DNA of 64,000 nucleotides from Chara braunii (Eukaryota > Streptophyta > Charophyceae > Charales > Characeae). Positions 12,384-21,477 of the stretch are shown in pieces. The DNA is taken from assembly GCA_003427395.1 (NCBI GenBank), contig BFEA01000085.1, forward strand, positions 2,547,154 through 2,611,153. Direction: 5' to 3'. Numbering within the stretch: position 1 is the stretch's first letter; each line of letters starts with the position of its first letter. Below the pieces are notes generated by a model. The model saw only the letters and a program-made list of their open reading frames with translations, had not been told where the DNA came from and searched no databases. A program made the translations under genes and the position numbers.

Positions 12384-12640
12384 TCACCACATAATCAACA
12401 AGAAAACACCACAATCGTACGAATTTGTTTGAACAGGCCCTCGAATGTTAAAGCATTGTACGTCAGCAAGCTCATGAAAAATATCAGTGCGCTGTTGTAA
12501 CCACCCACGAATATTATGAGAAAACGACGCACTTGAATGATTGAAACTGTCATAGAAAAACAGTTGACGGTAGTGTACATCGATGTAGCCAAGCGCCCAA
12601 TGATTCCCATTCATATGCAGAGGAAGGAAAAAAGTTCGAA
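12384..12640 (-). pseudogene. C-terminal Ulp1-type cysteine protease domain (frame-shifted end of the transposase)
   Basis: This frame continues the helicase protein after a one-base frame change in the T6 run near 12640; just before the first ATG it reads FFLPLH, as expected before the catalytic histidine of C48 peptidases. Counting from the ATG at 12614, His5 (GNHW), Asp22 (FYDS) and Cys68 (NSYDCGVF) form the Ulp1/SENP catalytic triad. The N-terminal half of the protease, with the WLSD motif, is in the helicase frame. Ulp1-like enzymes cleave SUMO or other ubiquitin-like fusions; in transposons their target is unknown. With a single base restored the domain would be complete, so the break may be recent or a sequencing error. 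Confidence 0.75.
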
Positions 12641-15082
12641 CGCATCATAAAATTTTGGATGGCAGCGTGCATCAACATTTTGGTTAGCAAAAGAGAAGTC
12701 ATGATGTGCAATGCCATTAGCATACACAAAACTGTTAGCAGTAAAAACTGATGGAAATGTTTTCATTAACAAGTCCATGTAGTCTCCGATAAGAATATCG
12801 CTGAGCCAAGATGTCCCATAAAGACTGTTGTATCGGCAGTCAAAAGCGAAATACGACTGAGATTGAAGCAGCGTCCAAGGCAAAACAAGGACGAACGAAG
12901 GAACAAGACGTCGCGATGGGTGAATGATCGCTGAGGCAGCAGGCGGCGCCAAAACACAAGCATGTGTGAATGACCTTTTGTTCGCTGGCGTGGTTTGCAC
13001 ATCTGGTAAATTACACGGCCGTTTATTGGCGGGGTGCGGAACATCGCACGAGGAAATGTCGAACGGTAAAAGGGGAGCGGCGCTGAGAACAGTACCATCA
13101 GCAAGAGAAAGAAGACGATTTGAAATAGTTTCAAGTCGGGATTGTTCGCGAACAACAGATGGATGCGGTTGAAAAAAGGATGCAAGATCTCTTGTGAATG
13201 ATTTCAAAACGACTAAAGCTGACCGGTTGATAACACGCGAGACAATGATATAACCTTGTTGAGGAACATTGTGTTTCCGTTTACGAACATCATCCGAGCA
13301 AGCTTTCCATTTAGCGACTACAAGGGAAGACAATGTCTCTCCCTGAATTTTGTAAACAGTCACAGCGATGGCGGAAATGAACGGAAACTGCAAGGGGCGT
13401 ACGTAGCATGCGCTTTGGGGCATTTGTACAAGAGTCGGCAGGTCTATTTTGACCAATCCATACGGCCGCCGTCTAAATACAAGATAAATGTCTGAAGGCA
13501 AGCCATGACAAAGCATAGATGGTAATTGTTCGAATGCAGAGCGGTGAGGGACACGAACAAGAACAAACTCTGGCAGACAGTTAGAAAGCAACACATGAAT
13601 GTCATCATTTGTGTCATGAAATAAAGAAAATATTGTGCACTTAGAAAACTGGAGAGAGTAAAGGACACCGGAAGTGCCGTTTGCGACACCACTACCAGGG
13701 TCTGCATTCTGCGTGAACAAAACCGGCATGCCGGGTAAGAGGTTAAGGAAAGCAGCAAACCGTCCAAGTTTGTTAGCCGGTAAATACATCACAAAAACAA
13801 CAAATTGTATATTCTTATTTTTAAATTTTGGGCCAAAGTCTGCTACAATGCGGATAGGACGATGTTCGTTTGGCAACAATTTACACAACGTCGATGTGTA
13901 CAAATGCAGGAGCTGTATGCGGTTATCGTTGTCTGGAGCAACGAAAATAGAAAAACGACCCTGCTTTGGTTGAATAAAACCTTGATGTGAACTTAAATCT
14001 ATGTTCTCCAAAAGACGACTATTAATGATCCTGATAAATTCTTCTACCCAAATGCCCATCTTGGCGTTTTTACAATGGCGGCCCCACTCTAGATCTGACC
14101 TGAAACGAACCATTTCCGTTAAAACGATGACTATAGTAAACAAACGCCAAAGTTTATATGCCTCATGGTCTGCAATCGTATGTGCCTTGTTCAGTAGAGG
14201 ATCGTAATGAACAGGGGTACCACTGACAGGAGGAAGTTGAAAAAAGTATCCTGTGGGTAGCATATATATACCACCAAATGGAATGTCCAGCTTTCTTGCA
14301 GTACGAAGAGCGTGATCAAGGCGAAGGAATCCATCTATATCCATCATGCTAAATTCGTCAATCACAAGTAAATCAAGCTCTGGTGTGAAGCCAAGTATGT
14401 CCATCAATTGCGCCTGTCGACGTTTAAAACGACAGTTCGCTTCTAAGTTATGCATTTCAAACCAGCTGTGAAACGTCACCCCAGCAACGGAGATCGCAAC
14501 TTTGCCAGTCATTGTTGTTTTGACAACACTTCGTAGATGCGACCACCTTTTCGCAAACATGCCGATAACAGCGATAAAGTGAGATTTACCGGTGCCCCAC
14601 TCACCGGTGAGGAAAATGAGGAGTTGTTGTTTCTCAATAACAGCAGCCATATCTTGTAGCGGTATCGGTAGGGAAAACCACGTCGTAAGAAGGGCTTCGG
14701 CAAGTAATGAGAACGCGAGATGCTGTCTGCGATTAAGAGAAAATTGCGCAGCGACCTCGAAAATTGTAGGGAATGGAGAGGAGCGTGACGAAGCGGAACG
14801 CAAAGCGAATGTGTTGTCAAAATCTTTGTTACGAGGTAAAAACGCATCTGTGATTAGACGAACGCGAGTTGGTCGAGGGAGCTGATGCCAAGCATCCGAA
14901 GCCATATTAATATTCCCAATTGGAGAAGGCAACGCTTTTGTCCAAGCATGCACAACATCAAGATCATCTATGCGTCGCTTCAAGAAACAATCAGGCGATG
15001 AAGAGTCATCGCAGGCTATATCTTTATATATATTGAGTGCAACTGCTGTAAATAATGTCATTAACTCGGATGGCAAGTCCAA
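12611..15082 (-). CDS. PIF1-type helicase of Helitron-like transposase, running into an Ulp1-like domain
   Basis: Uninterrupted frame of 823 codons. Superfamily 1B helicase motifs are visible in order: Walker A GEWGTGKS (residues 160-167), Walker B LLVIDEFSMMD (238-248), a motif III-like FFQLPPV (280-286, preceded by GY where GD is usual), TEMVRF (322-327), PGMPVLFTQNAD with VANGTSG (450-473), VYKIQGETLSSLVV (576-589) and YIIVSRV (611-617). These are the motifs of PIF1 helicases that unwind DNA during rolling-circle transposition. From about residue 750 the protein becomes Ulp1-like (TSWLSDILIGDYMDLL), and the catalytic part continues in another frame at 12384-12640. The ATG at 15082 is probably not the biological start: upstream fragments at 15089-19229 are the N-terminal Rep part of the same polyprotein. 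The GD to GY change may weaken activity. Confidence 0.85.
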   Translation of the reverse strand: MDLPSELMTLFTAVALNIYKDIACDDSSSPDCFLKRRIDDLDVVHAWTKALPSPIGNINMASDAWHQLPRPTRVRLITDAFLPRNKDFDNTFALRSASSRSSPFPTIFEVAAQFSLNRRQHLAFSLLAEALLTTWFSLPIPLQDMAAVIEKQQLLIFLTGEWGTGKSHFIAVIGMFAKRWSHLRSVVKTTMTGKVAISVAGVTFHSWFEMHNLEANCRFKRRQAQLMDILGFTPELDLLVIDEFSMMDIDGFLRLDHALRTARKLDIPFGGIYMLPTGYFFQLPPVSGTPVHYDPLLNKAHTIADHEAYKLWRLFTIVIVLTEMVRFRSDLEWGRHCKNAKMGIWVEEFIRIINSRLLENIDLSSHQGFIQPKQGRFSIFVAPDNDNRIQLLHLYTSTLCKLLPNEHRPIRIVADFGPKFKNKNIQFVVFVMYLPANKLGRFAAFLNLLPGMPVLFTQNADPGSGVANGTSGVLYSLQFSKCTIFSLFHDTNDDIHVLLSNCLPEFVLVRVPHRSAFEQLPSMLCHGLPSDIYLVFRRRPYGLVKIDLPTLVQMPQSACYVRPLQFPFISAIAVTVYKIQGETLSSLVVAKWKACSDDVRKRKHNVPQQGYIIVSRVINRSALVVLKSFTRDLASFFQPHPSVVREQSRLETISNRLLSLADGTVLSAAPLLPFDISSCDVPHPANKRPCNLPDVQTTPANKRSFTHACVLAPPAASAIIHPSRRLVPSFVLVLPWTLLQSQSYFAFDCRYNSLYGTSWLSDILIGDYMDLLMKTFPSVFTANSFVYANGIAHHDFSFANQNVDARCHPKFYDAFELFSFLCI

Positions 15083-15088
15083 AGCAGA

Positions 15089-15328
15089 TCATGAAGTCGT
15101 CAAACCCTTAGCAATCATTGGCATATATACGATAGTGTTGTCAGGATTAGGGTCAGCGACGTTTTTTGAATCGTTATCAGAAGGTGGACACACTGACACA
15201 TACGCATTTGAAACACTGCCAAACGTTTTGTTTGAAATATCTACGTCGGGAATGTCTTCATCTTGTGCAACTGACCTTTGGTTGCATATCTCCGCTGCAC
15301 GTTCTCGTGCAATGTGATAGTCTTGCAT
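15089..15328 (-). pseudogene. Helitron-like transposase, linker just before the helicase
   Basis: A frame of 79 codons (QDYHIARERAAEICNQRS, then an Asp/Asn-rich stretch and MPMIAKG) ending seven bases before the helicase frame. Its position and its acidic, low-conservation character fit the spacer between the Rep and PIF1 regions of Helitron polyproteins. Assignment is by position; the sequence alone would not identify it. Confidence 0.5.
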
Positions 15329-15574
15329 CTATAGGTAAATGATATATACAAATGCTGGCATTTCCTCATAGAATGATAAGAATTCATTGTGCCACGTGTT
15401 TCCATCTGCAATTAAATCTACAAGGAATCGGAAAGATTTAAATAGTAACAAAGATAGTTGCGCATGGCGAGTTCTGGCATCGTCATCAGTGTATGCCCTC
15501 AGGTCAGGAATGCGTGTTGAATTCCGTATAACGGGGATGGTAGGAAAGTTGCAGTGCGCCAAAGTTTTTCGCAT
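15329..15574 (-). pseudogene. Helitron-like transposase, pre-helicase segment
   Basis: An 81-codon frame with STRIPDLRAYTDDDA followed by LSLLLFKSFRFLVDLIADG and TWHNEF. This matches the segment of Helitron transposases in which a dipeptide such as IPR is followed by a region resembling LTLFKPWR..DL. It is separated by a frame change from the piece at 15633-15903. Confidence 0.6.
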
Positions 15575-15632
15575 ATATAATGGATGGTTTCCAAAAAAGT
15601 AGCCGGGGGCCGTCGAATTCTCTGAACTATCG

Positions 15633-15903
15633 CATGTGTAAACAATGCATGTGCGCTAACGCCAATGACCGAAAGACATAATCATCTAAAGGACGTCGCA
15701 TGACATAATCTGGGTGCGTCTTTTCGAGTGAACACAAGGTGTCGCGATCATTTTGTAACTGTTTCATCATATGGCCGAGAGGAAGTACTTTTAAAGCGTG
15801 ACTAAGATAAGCACAAGATTGTCGTAATAGGTAGAGTGCACAAAGCGGTCCAACAGTCTCCTGTTTGTTCGTTATGCTAAAAAGTTGAGAGAAAAAGCGC
15901 CGT
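15633..15903 (-). pseudogene. Helitron-like transposase, post-Rep segment
   Basis: Reading the minus strand from about 15903 gives an open frame without a start codon: FFSQLFSITNKQETVGPLCA, then LYLLRQ, SHALKVLPLG and, further on, PDYVMRRPLDDYVF, ending in TAG at about 15633. The NKQE...G..AALYLLR pattern is characteristic of Helitron transposases between Rep and helicase. It is one of several fragments left by frameshifts. Confidence 0.65.
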
Positions 15904-15920
15904 CGTATTTTGGTCTCGGC

Positions 15921-16118
15921 TCACATTTCATCACATTCCTCTGTAAGCTTTTCACGTTCACGACGTGCATCAAACGCTGCTAAGCGCAATGCGATCTTAC
16001 AGTCCACTTTATGTTGATCTTTCGTCGCATATCTGCAACAATAAAAGACACGGTCGGCGACTTCTGCACCACCAAATAAAGGTTGTATGTCATGGTTGCA
16101 TTTGAATGTAGACAACAC
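15921..16118 (-). pseudogene. Rep domain, paired-tyrosine region
   Basis: The frame reads FKCNHDIQPLFGGAEVADRV and then FYCCRYATKDQHKVD. In Helitron Rep proteins the N-H-D block is followed by the two catalytic tyrosines that carry the DNA 5' ends during rolling-circle transfer; here they would be the tyrosines of YCCRY, followed by the usual TK. Both are present, so the catalytic region is preserved although the frame is broken before it. Confidence 0.7.
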
Positions 16119-16187
16119 GACATCGTTATATATTCATCTCCGAGCCCTCGTTTGAGTTCCACACCGATATCTTGTAAAATTGTTTGT

Positions 16188-16985
16188 TCACAGTGCGGAT
16201 GCGGAAACAAATAGCGACAACAAATAGCGACAAACTTCTTCATTCATGTTGACACGAGTATGTTTAAAACACGATCTCGTGTGAGCCCAGTGGTGGGTAT
16301 GAATGAGATAAAGAATCAACGATAGTGTCGATAAGGACGATAATAAGCAAGGCGGCATTGAAAGCATCCTGCGACTTATCATGTGCACTTGGAATGGATC
16401 GTTCGTGAGCTTGGCGTGCGGAGCACAAACTTCATTGCTTTGTCGGATATCGTCATACGTAGGAGACAAAGTAGCTTTTAAAATGGTTTGTCGTTGCATA
16501 TGATGTGAGCTAACCAAAGCACGACAATGTACATATTCTACGCTCGGAGGTACAACGAACGGTTGTGAGTTACCTTTTTGGAACGGCGAGCATCGAACCG
16601 TTTGTGGCAACGAGTGTGTTTTGTAGGCCGCCAGCGCGGCGCATTGTGAACAAGGAAGATGACAAGCATTATGAGGCGTTGACGCTGATATGATGTTGTC
16701 TACATACCGCGTAACTCGCTTACTGAAAAGAGCATCGCGGATTATCAAATTGTCAAAATCGCGAATCGTGGAAGATATGTTTTTCAACCAAACGAGGCAA
16801 TGCAAATGCAATGTGTCGCGACCCTGCGTTTCTACCATTCCAAAATATGCTTGCACCGGGCCAAACAAACCGCCCCCCGGGATACTCTTCGGAATAGACT
16901 TATCAAAATCGAGCACATTGCAAAAGAAGATATACATCAAACGATAAAAAAAACGTATTGAAGCTACGCTGTCAGCCATAGACAA
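16188..16985 (-). pseudogene. Rep domain with HUH motif (Helitron-like)
   Basis: The frame begins SMADSVASIRFFYRLMYIFF, matching the block before the catalytic motif of Helitron Reps, then FGPVQAYFGMVETQGRDTLH. It contains the HLH triplet (residues 60-62, HUH type: His, hydrophobic, His) that coordinates the metal for DNA nicking. A cysteine-bearing stretch (PCSQC) follows at about 111-115. After about residue 240 the correct frame is lost; sequence resembling the continuation (EEVCRYL, PHPHC) is split between this frame and an overlapping one at 15980-16243. The apparent start is a TTG and lies next to the insertion at 17010-17565, so it is not a real start. Confidence 0.75.
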
Positions 16986-17009
16986 ACGTTTGAGATTTTC
17001 AATTTGAAG

Positions 17010-17565
17010 TCAACAGAAAAATTTCCCAGAATTAAATAATCATTCTATCTGAAAATTACATTCTAAATTTCAATTTTTCATTCGATCTTAAAAAATGTCA
17101 TTCAAATTTTAAAGTTTTCCTTCTTACTTGAAAATTTTACTTCCAAGAATGGGGTATCCCTTTTTATTTGAACTGCAAGATGGAAAAAAAGTCTGGACGA
17201 GTTCATGAAATATTTTAATTGGATTGTTATTCTAAATAATTTTTTTAGTCATAAATAGATTAATTCAATTTAAATTAAAAGATAGTTGTTTTAATAGAAT
17301 GAAAGTTTGATTAAAACATTTCATAAACTCGTCCAGACTTTCATTCCATCTTGAACAAATAGATGTAATTGGAAGGGGAAAATCATACTTAGACGGGAAC
17401 TTATCAAATAAAACTGGAAATTATCAAATAAAACTGGAAATTATCAAATAAAACTGGAAATTTTAAAATTGGATGAACATTGGAATGATAATTCATAAAT
17501 ATAAAGGATTTTTATTTCTTAGAATTTTTTTCAACTTTCATTTCTCGTGAGAATTTTTCTGTTGA
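17010..17565. mobile_element. AT-rich palindromic insertion (MITE-like) inside the Rep gene
   Basis: The ends are 14-bp inverted repeats: TCAACAGAAAAATT at 17010-17023 and its complement at 17552-17565. Inside lies a stronger inverted repeat of about 40 bp (GTCTGGACGAGTT at about 17191 and its complement at about 17328-17340), plus three perfect tandem copies of a 20-bp unit at 17401-17460 (TTATCAAATAAAACTGGAAA). The block is far more AT-rich than its flanks. It separates the Rep fragment ending ...NPDV from the one starting ...LKRLSMAD, which are adjacent in related proteins, so it looks like an insertion. No target duplication is clear. Confidence 0.6.
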
Positions 17566-17908
17566 ACATCGGGATTGTCGATAAATACGTTGCAAAATTC
17601 GTCGACGTTGAGAAGACCGACGTATCACGCAAGCGTGAATGCTGTATCGGTGTTTGGAGTGAGAGCAACGAAAAGAGCAGGCTGGCCAAAACGGCCACAC
17701 ATTGCAAAAACTTCCTGCTGTCGTGCACGTCGTTCTTCATTGCTACCCCAAACATACGCAGACGCACCGGATCTGTGTCAGATGTTTGGAGACCAGCCCT
17801 TCGTGGACCGTTGTTTTCTTGTCTGAAGCTCAACATTTCCGTCGTGATAGCGGCGATCAGTTGATGCAAACACGATTGCATTTTGCATGTGAGGTGTGAA
17901 AATATGTA
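17566..17908 (-). pseudogene. Helitron-like N-terminal domain, C-terminal part, broken
   Basis: Directly after the TGA at 17909 the same frame continues YIFSHLTCKMQ, then QLIAAITTEM. Near 17770 homology moves to another frame that reads ASAYVWGSNEERRARQQEVF, then CGRFGQPALFVALTPNTD, a block very typical of Helitron_like_N domains. That frame meets a second TGA at 17625-17627 (FTLA-stop-YVGLLNVDEF) and then the insertion. So this ~340-bp stretch has one frameshift and two nonsense codons relative to a working transposase. Confidence 0.7.
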
Positions 17909-18840
17909 TCAACGGTTTAAAAAAAGATGGTCAAAGGTAGCCATGGAATAGTACGGATCCTGTGCGAAACGTCTAGAGCTAAGCAAACAGTAATGCTTTG
18001 CACACAATTGGCGTGAAACAACGACTCTCCGTTTCTGTTCTCCAGAATGCCCGCGTGCATACAAAAACAAATGCGAAAACATTTTAACTTTCAGGTGCGG
18101 ATAAAAAAGGTTTGCAAATTTCGACGATATGTGCAACATAAAAACAAGGTCGTTGGCATGCTCAGCGTAAGACAATTCTAACACACGTTGTTCAACAATG
18201 GGGTCCAATGGAGCAGTTGCATGCGAAAAAAACACAGACTTTTTGATGTAGGTCGTTTCATTCATTGTACCGGCAGGGGCATTGAGGCCATCCTGTTCGT
18301 TGTCCAACAACTTTGCATAAGCGTGTTCATTTGACATATCATGGATGGCAGACTCCGGTACATACACAAAGTCGCTGCGCGGAATGCCGTCGAGAACCGC
18401 AGCGTCGCCTTTAACTGCAAAGTAAAGAAAATTAGAGGATATGCAAAAATCGAGCAGATTGAGTACCATTGCATGCCTAACGCGATGCATTTTTTTTATG
18501 TGCGTAATCTGACCTTCCGTAAATGTGCCTGCTAAGATGATGCGATAGAACGCATCTTTTGTTAACGATTTAGGAAGCAAGGTTGCTGCAGGTACAGGCA
18601 CAGCATCGAAGACAAGCAGATGGGAGCATATCGAACAGTGCCATCCTCCACGCATTATCGTTGTTTGCGTAAGAACATTTGTTAAGCTTGTTATAAGCAA
18701 CTCTGGCCAGGTCGCACCCTGCAAAGCGACAGGCAATGTGTCCACAAAAAAACGGTTGGCAATCGCGAATTTCGAAAGGTGTTTTCGCCGCCTCGGGGCA
18801 AAAAGCGTATTTTCGCATTCCAAGCATATATTTGAAGCGG
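17909..18840 (-). pseudogene. DUF6570-like plus start of Helitron-like N-terminal domain
   Basis: The useful part of this frame starts near 18830: ICLECENTLFAP, then a segment ending in LSKFAIANRFFVDTLP and WPELLITSLTN. This Cys-pair plus 'AL/IANxxxxxxxPxxLxxLTxxEExLI' pattern is that of DUF6570, which precedes Helitron transposase domains. Later HLKVKMFSHLFLYARGHSGE and LLSSRRFAQDPYYSMATFD mark the start of the Helitron_like_N domain. The frame ends in a TGA where homology clearly continues. The codons between 18994 and about 18830 are a shadow of the preceding fragment, not part of this protein. Confidence 0.75.
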
Positions 18841-19229
18841 ACAGTTTCGTCGTCGAGTTTCGTGACACCATTCTTAGATAACATGATACCGGCGAAAGCA
18901 GGGGACAAAGCTTCACAACTATAACATTGTATAAGATCCGGGTGCAACGACGGGTCCGGGTTATATAAAATTGTGCACATACGATCAATGACATCTATCT
19001 CGGAAGGAAAATGGATAATCACTTCAGTGCGCAGAACTAGCTCATCATAAAGAGGGCTGAGCTTGTTAATCACACAGCTTGCGATTGTGTCTTTTTGTTC
19101 TAGAGTAATAACAGGGGGGAACGGTGGGCGTAATGTGCATCGTGTTTCTCGATCGAGGACCAGTTGTTGTAAACATGAATGCACTACGGCTTCCGCTGCG
19201 CAGGCAGCGAGTGTCGACGGTGCCGACAA
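18830..19229 (-). pseudogene. N-terminal fragment of the Helitron-like transposase
   Basis: A frame reading TLAACAAEAVVHSCLQQLVL, EQKDTIASCVINKLSP, YSCEALSPAFAGIM and KLDDETVRFKY up to about 18830, where homology jumps to the frame of the next entry. No ATG sets the start: the frame stays open upstream to near 19290 (VVFFRNEYKQEL). I assign it to the transposase by position and continuous orientation. The segment itself is poorly conserved in such proteins, so the exact N-terminus is unknown. Confidence 0.5.
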
Positions 19230-19299
19230 CTCCTGTTTATATTCATTGCGGAAGAAAACAACAACTATAGAAGACGAAAAATGAAGAAGAGGAAAAATA

Positions 19300-20380
19300 A
19301 AAAATAATTATCATATGTGCTGCGCCGTCACACGTAGATCATCATATGAAATTGTTAACAATGGCTGCACATGTAAATTATGATATAAAGACTACTATCA
19401 TAAACGATGGTTACTGCAATGTTGACCGGCTGGTTTAAACCATCAGGTGTCCAGTAAGTCGACATTTCCCGACGTCGACGATTTCGTGCACCGATAATGT
19501 TCGCTCACTTCTCGTCATTGTGAGGAGGGACCGGTACGACTCCGGCTTTGCACTGCAAGCACGCTGTCAACTTATACTGAAGGTCGGGTAGAAGCCAGGT
19601 TGATTGGTGTTCCTCCGTATTATACATAGACTGGCGAAAAGACGAGTTTGATGCGCACCATCAGGAAAGACAAAGTAAACACCAATCTTCCGTTCAGAGC
19701 ATCCGCAAACCATCGTTTATTTGTTCCTGTCCGGTGTTGCGTTCCGGGCTGCGTCGGTTGGCTTCCTTTCGCTTTAGTTGGTTCTGTTTCTTTTGCTTTT
19801 ATGCTGCCAAGGAATTCATGTGTTTCAGTCCTTCTGTCGGACGCTAGCTTTCCATTGTTCTAGACTTCGATGAGCATCAACTGCGGGGCAACATGTCCTA
19901 GTCGGGAGAGAGAAAGAGAGCAAGGGAGGGAGACGGTGTACTGCAAAGCTCTGAACAGCGGACAAACAGAAAGAAAGAAAGGGAGGAAGAGAAAGGGAGA
20001 GGGACTTACACATAGCTTGAAAATAGCAATGAATAGAGAAAAACACACGAAACTCGAATCAAATGTCAACTAGCTAAGACACTTTTTTAGTTATGTGTGT
20101 CTCGATTGCCAAATACGAATATGCTTGAAGAAGACAATGTACAATTTCAGTTTAAGCTGTTTGGCAGCCGCATTACCTGCTGACACTCTTCAAAAACGCT
20201 TGCATATGAAAACAGGAAGTCACATTCAAGAAAGCACAAAAGACCGGTTAGTTATGAAAGAGGAAACACAATATGAACAAAGTTAACAAACCCTTCTATA
20301 TTGAGAACACGAACATCGTATATACTATTCACACGAGCGTCATAGCACAAACTTATTTTTCGTAAAGCAGAGGCCATGAA
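19300..20380. other. Gene-free stretch between transposase and Ulp1 gene
   Basis: No protein-like frame or RNA gene was recognised. A short purine-rich block (about 19905-20010) gives Arg/Glu/Lys low-complexity frames. If the Helitron-like element has its own promoter, it should lie here. Confidence 0.5.
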
Positions 20381-20389
20381 AAAAATGCG

Positions 20390-21307
20390 TCATGCCTGCA
20401 AAGACCTCCAAAAAGTGAGAAAAGGCGACTGCGGGGAGGGCGCAAATGTACCGTGGGGTGTAGATTGGTAGCCACATGCGTATGAAGTATCGCCAACAAA
20501 CCAGCCGGCCGACGACGGAGAAGACGTGATGGACGACGCAAAAAGCTCATTATGAAGAAAACATCTGTAACACGGAATATCCTCATGCGAAAAACCATCG
20601 ACATGGGAAGAGGCCGGCAAAACCAGCAGAAAGCGTAGCATCATAAACATGAACACCCCACAATCATTGTGATTGTATAGGAGCGGACCATCAACATAAG
20701 CATGTTGCATTGTACAGAGCGGTTGCGAAATGCCGGTTTCGGTTCGGAGCCATGTAAACAAATCTTGAAAGACAACTGGATACTGACCATGGTAGCTGTC
20801 GTAAATGTAAATTGTCGGATTTTCAACAGTAAAGTATACCAACATCCAATGACTGTCATTTACATGGACAGGAAAAAAACACCTTATGAAATGGCCAAAT
20901 GGCAATTCAGCAGCACGAAATGCGAGTAATTCATATGCAAAACGGTAATCTCGGCGAGCGATGACAAAGCTATATGTATGACATGGCGCAAACAAAACAT
21001 CTGGAAATAGAGGCATCATAAGTTCGGTATATGTATCAATACATGTATCATTTAGCCAGTTTTGGCCATGCACCGCACTAAAAGCGCAGCGTGAAGAAGA
21101 GACACCGCAGGTGGACATACCAGTTTGCATTGACCATGTGAGGAATTCTAATGTCACCCTTAGCCATATGTTGCTTACGTGAAAATTGCAAGCAACATAT
21201 TTGCCTCCGGGCGTTTTATTCCCCCTCTCTTTTAGGCGTCGGGGCTGTTTGGAACCCTGTATGGAGGTCATGCCTGCCGAGGCATCCGGGCATGTACCCG
21301 TGCACAA
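20390..21307 (-). CDS. Stand-alone Ulp1/SENP-type (C48) cysteine protease
   Basis: Intact frame of 305 codons; residues 1-60 may be over-called, as ATG codons at residues 60 and 64 are alternative starts. Ulp1 landmarks are complete: NWLND (residues 83-87), RCFFPVHVNDSHW with catalytic His153, IYIYDSYHG with Asp170, and YNHNDCGVFMFMM with Cys216. A glutamine at 201 or nearby could act as the oxyanion residue. Such proteases cleave SUMO or related ubiquitin-like peptides and are often carried by large DNA transposons. It is not the same sequence as the protease fused to the helicase at 12384-12640, so the element region has two Ulp1-type domains. Same strand as the transposase, about 1.1 kb upstream of it. 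Confidence 0.8.
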   Translation of the reverse strand: MCTGTCPDASAGMTSIQGSKQPRRLKERGNKTPGGKYVACNFHVSNIWLRVTLEFLTWSMQTGMSTCGVSSSRCAFSAVHGQNWLNDTCIDTYTELMMPLFPDVLFAPCHTYSFVIARRDYRFAYELLAFRAAELPFGHFIRCFFPVHVNDSHWMLVYFTVENPTIYIYDSYHGQYPVVFQDLFTWLRTETGISQPLCTMQHAYVDGPLLYNHNDCGVFMFMMLRFLLVLPASSHVDGFSHEDIPCYRCFLHNELFASSITSSPSSAGWFVGDTSYACGYQSTPHGTFAPSPQSPFLTFWRSLQA

Positions 21308-21345
21308 ATCGGATGTTCAGCATGGAATACAACTTATACTAATCG
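21285..21345. repeat. Diverged copy of the ~73-bp repeat
   Basis: GCACAAATCGGATGTTCAGC and AATACAACTTATAC match the tandem units at 22279-22420 (GTATAAATCGGATGCCCAG...ATACACAACTTATA). It is a single, diverged copy. Confidence 0.5.
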
Positions 21346-21477
21346 CAGTAAGAACAATTGCTCGACATACTAACGAAGCTTGCTGCATCCAAACAAAATT
21401 GGAGAATGCAATAAGTTTCAAGAAGCTGAACGCAATTAAGGAATGAATAGCTAGGCACAAGTTGAACGTTTAGTATA

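Larger units (their letters stand above)
12384..19290 (-). mobile_element. Decayed Helitron-like transposase region
   Basis: Read on the minus strand, fragments follow the order expected of a Helitron-type Rep/Helicase polyprotein: DUF6570-like segment, Helitron-like N-terminal domain, HUH endonuclease motif, paired-tyrosine motif, linker typical of Helitron transposases, PIF1-type helicase. An Ulp1-type cysteine protease domain is fused after the helicase. The reading frame is broken by frameshifts (about 18830, 17770, 16250-16120 and 12640), by TGA codons at 17909 and 17625-17627, and by a palindromic insertion at 17010-17565. The helicase is the only long intact piece. I could not identify the element's 5'-TC end or its CTRR-3' end, so the limits given are those of the coding remains. 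Confidence 0.8.
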
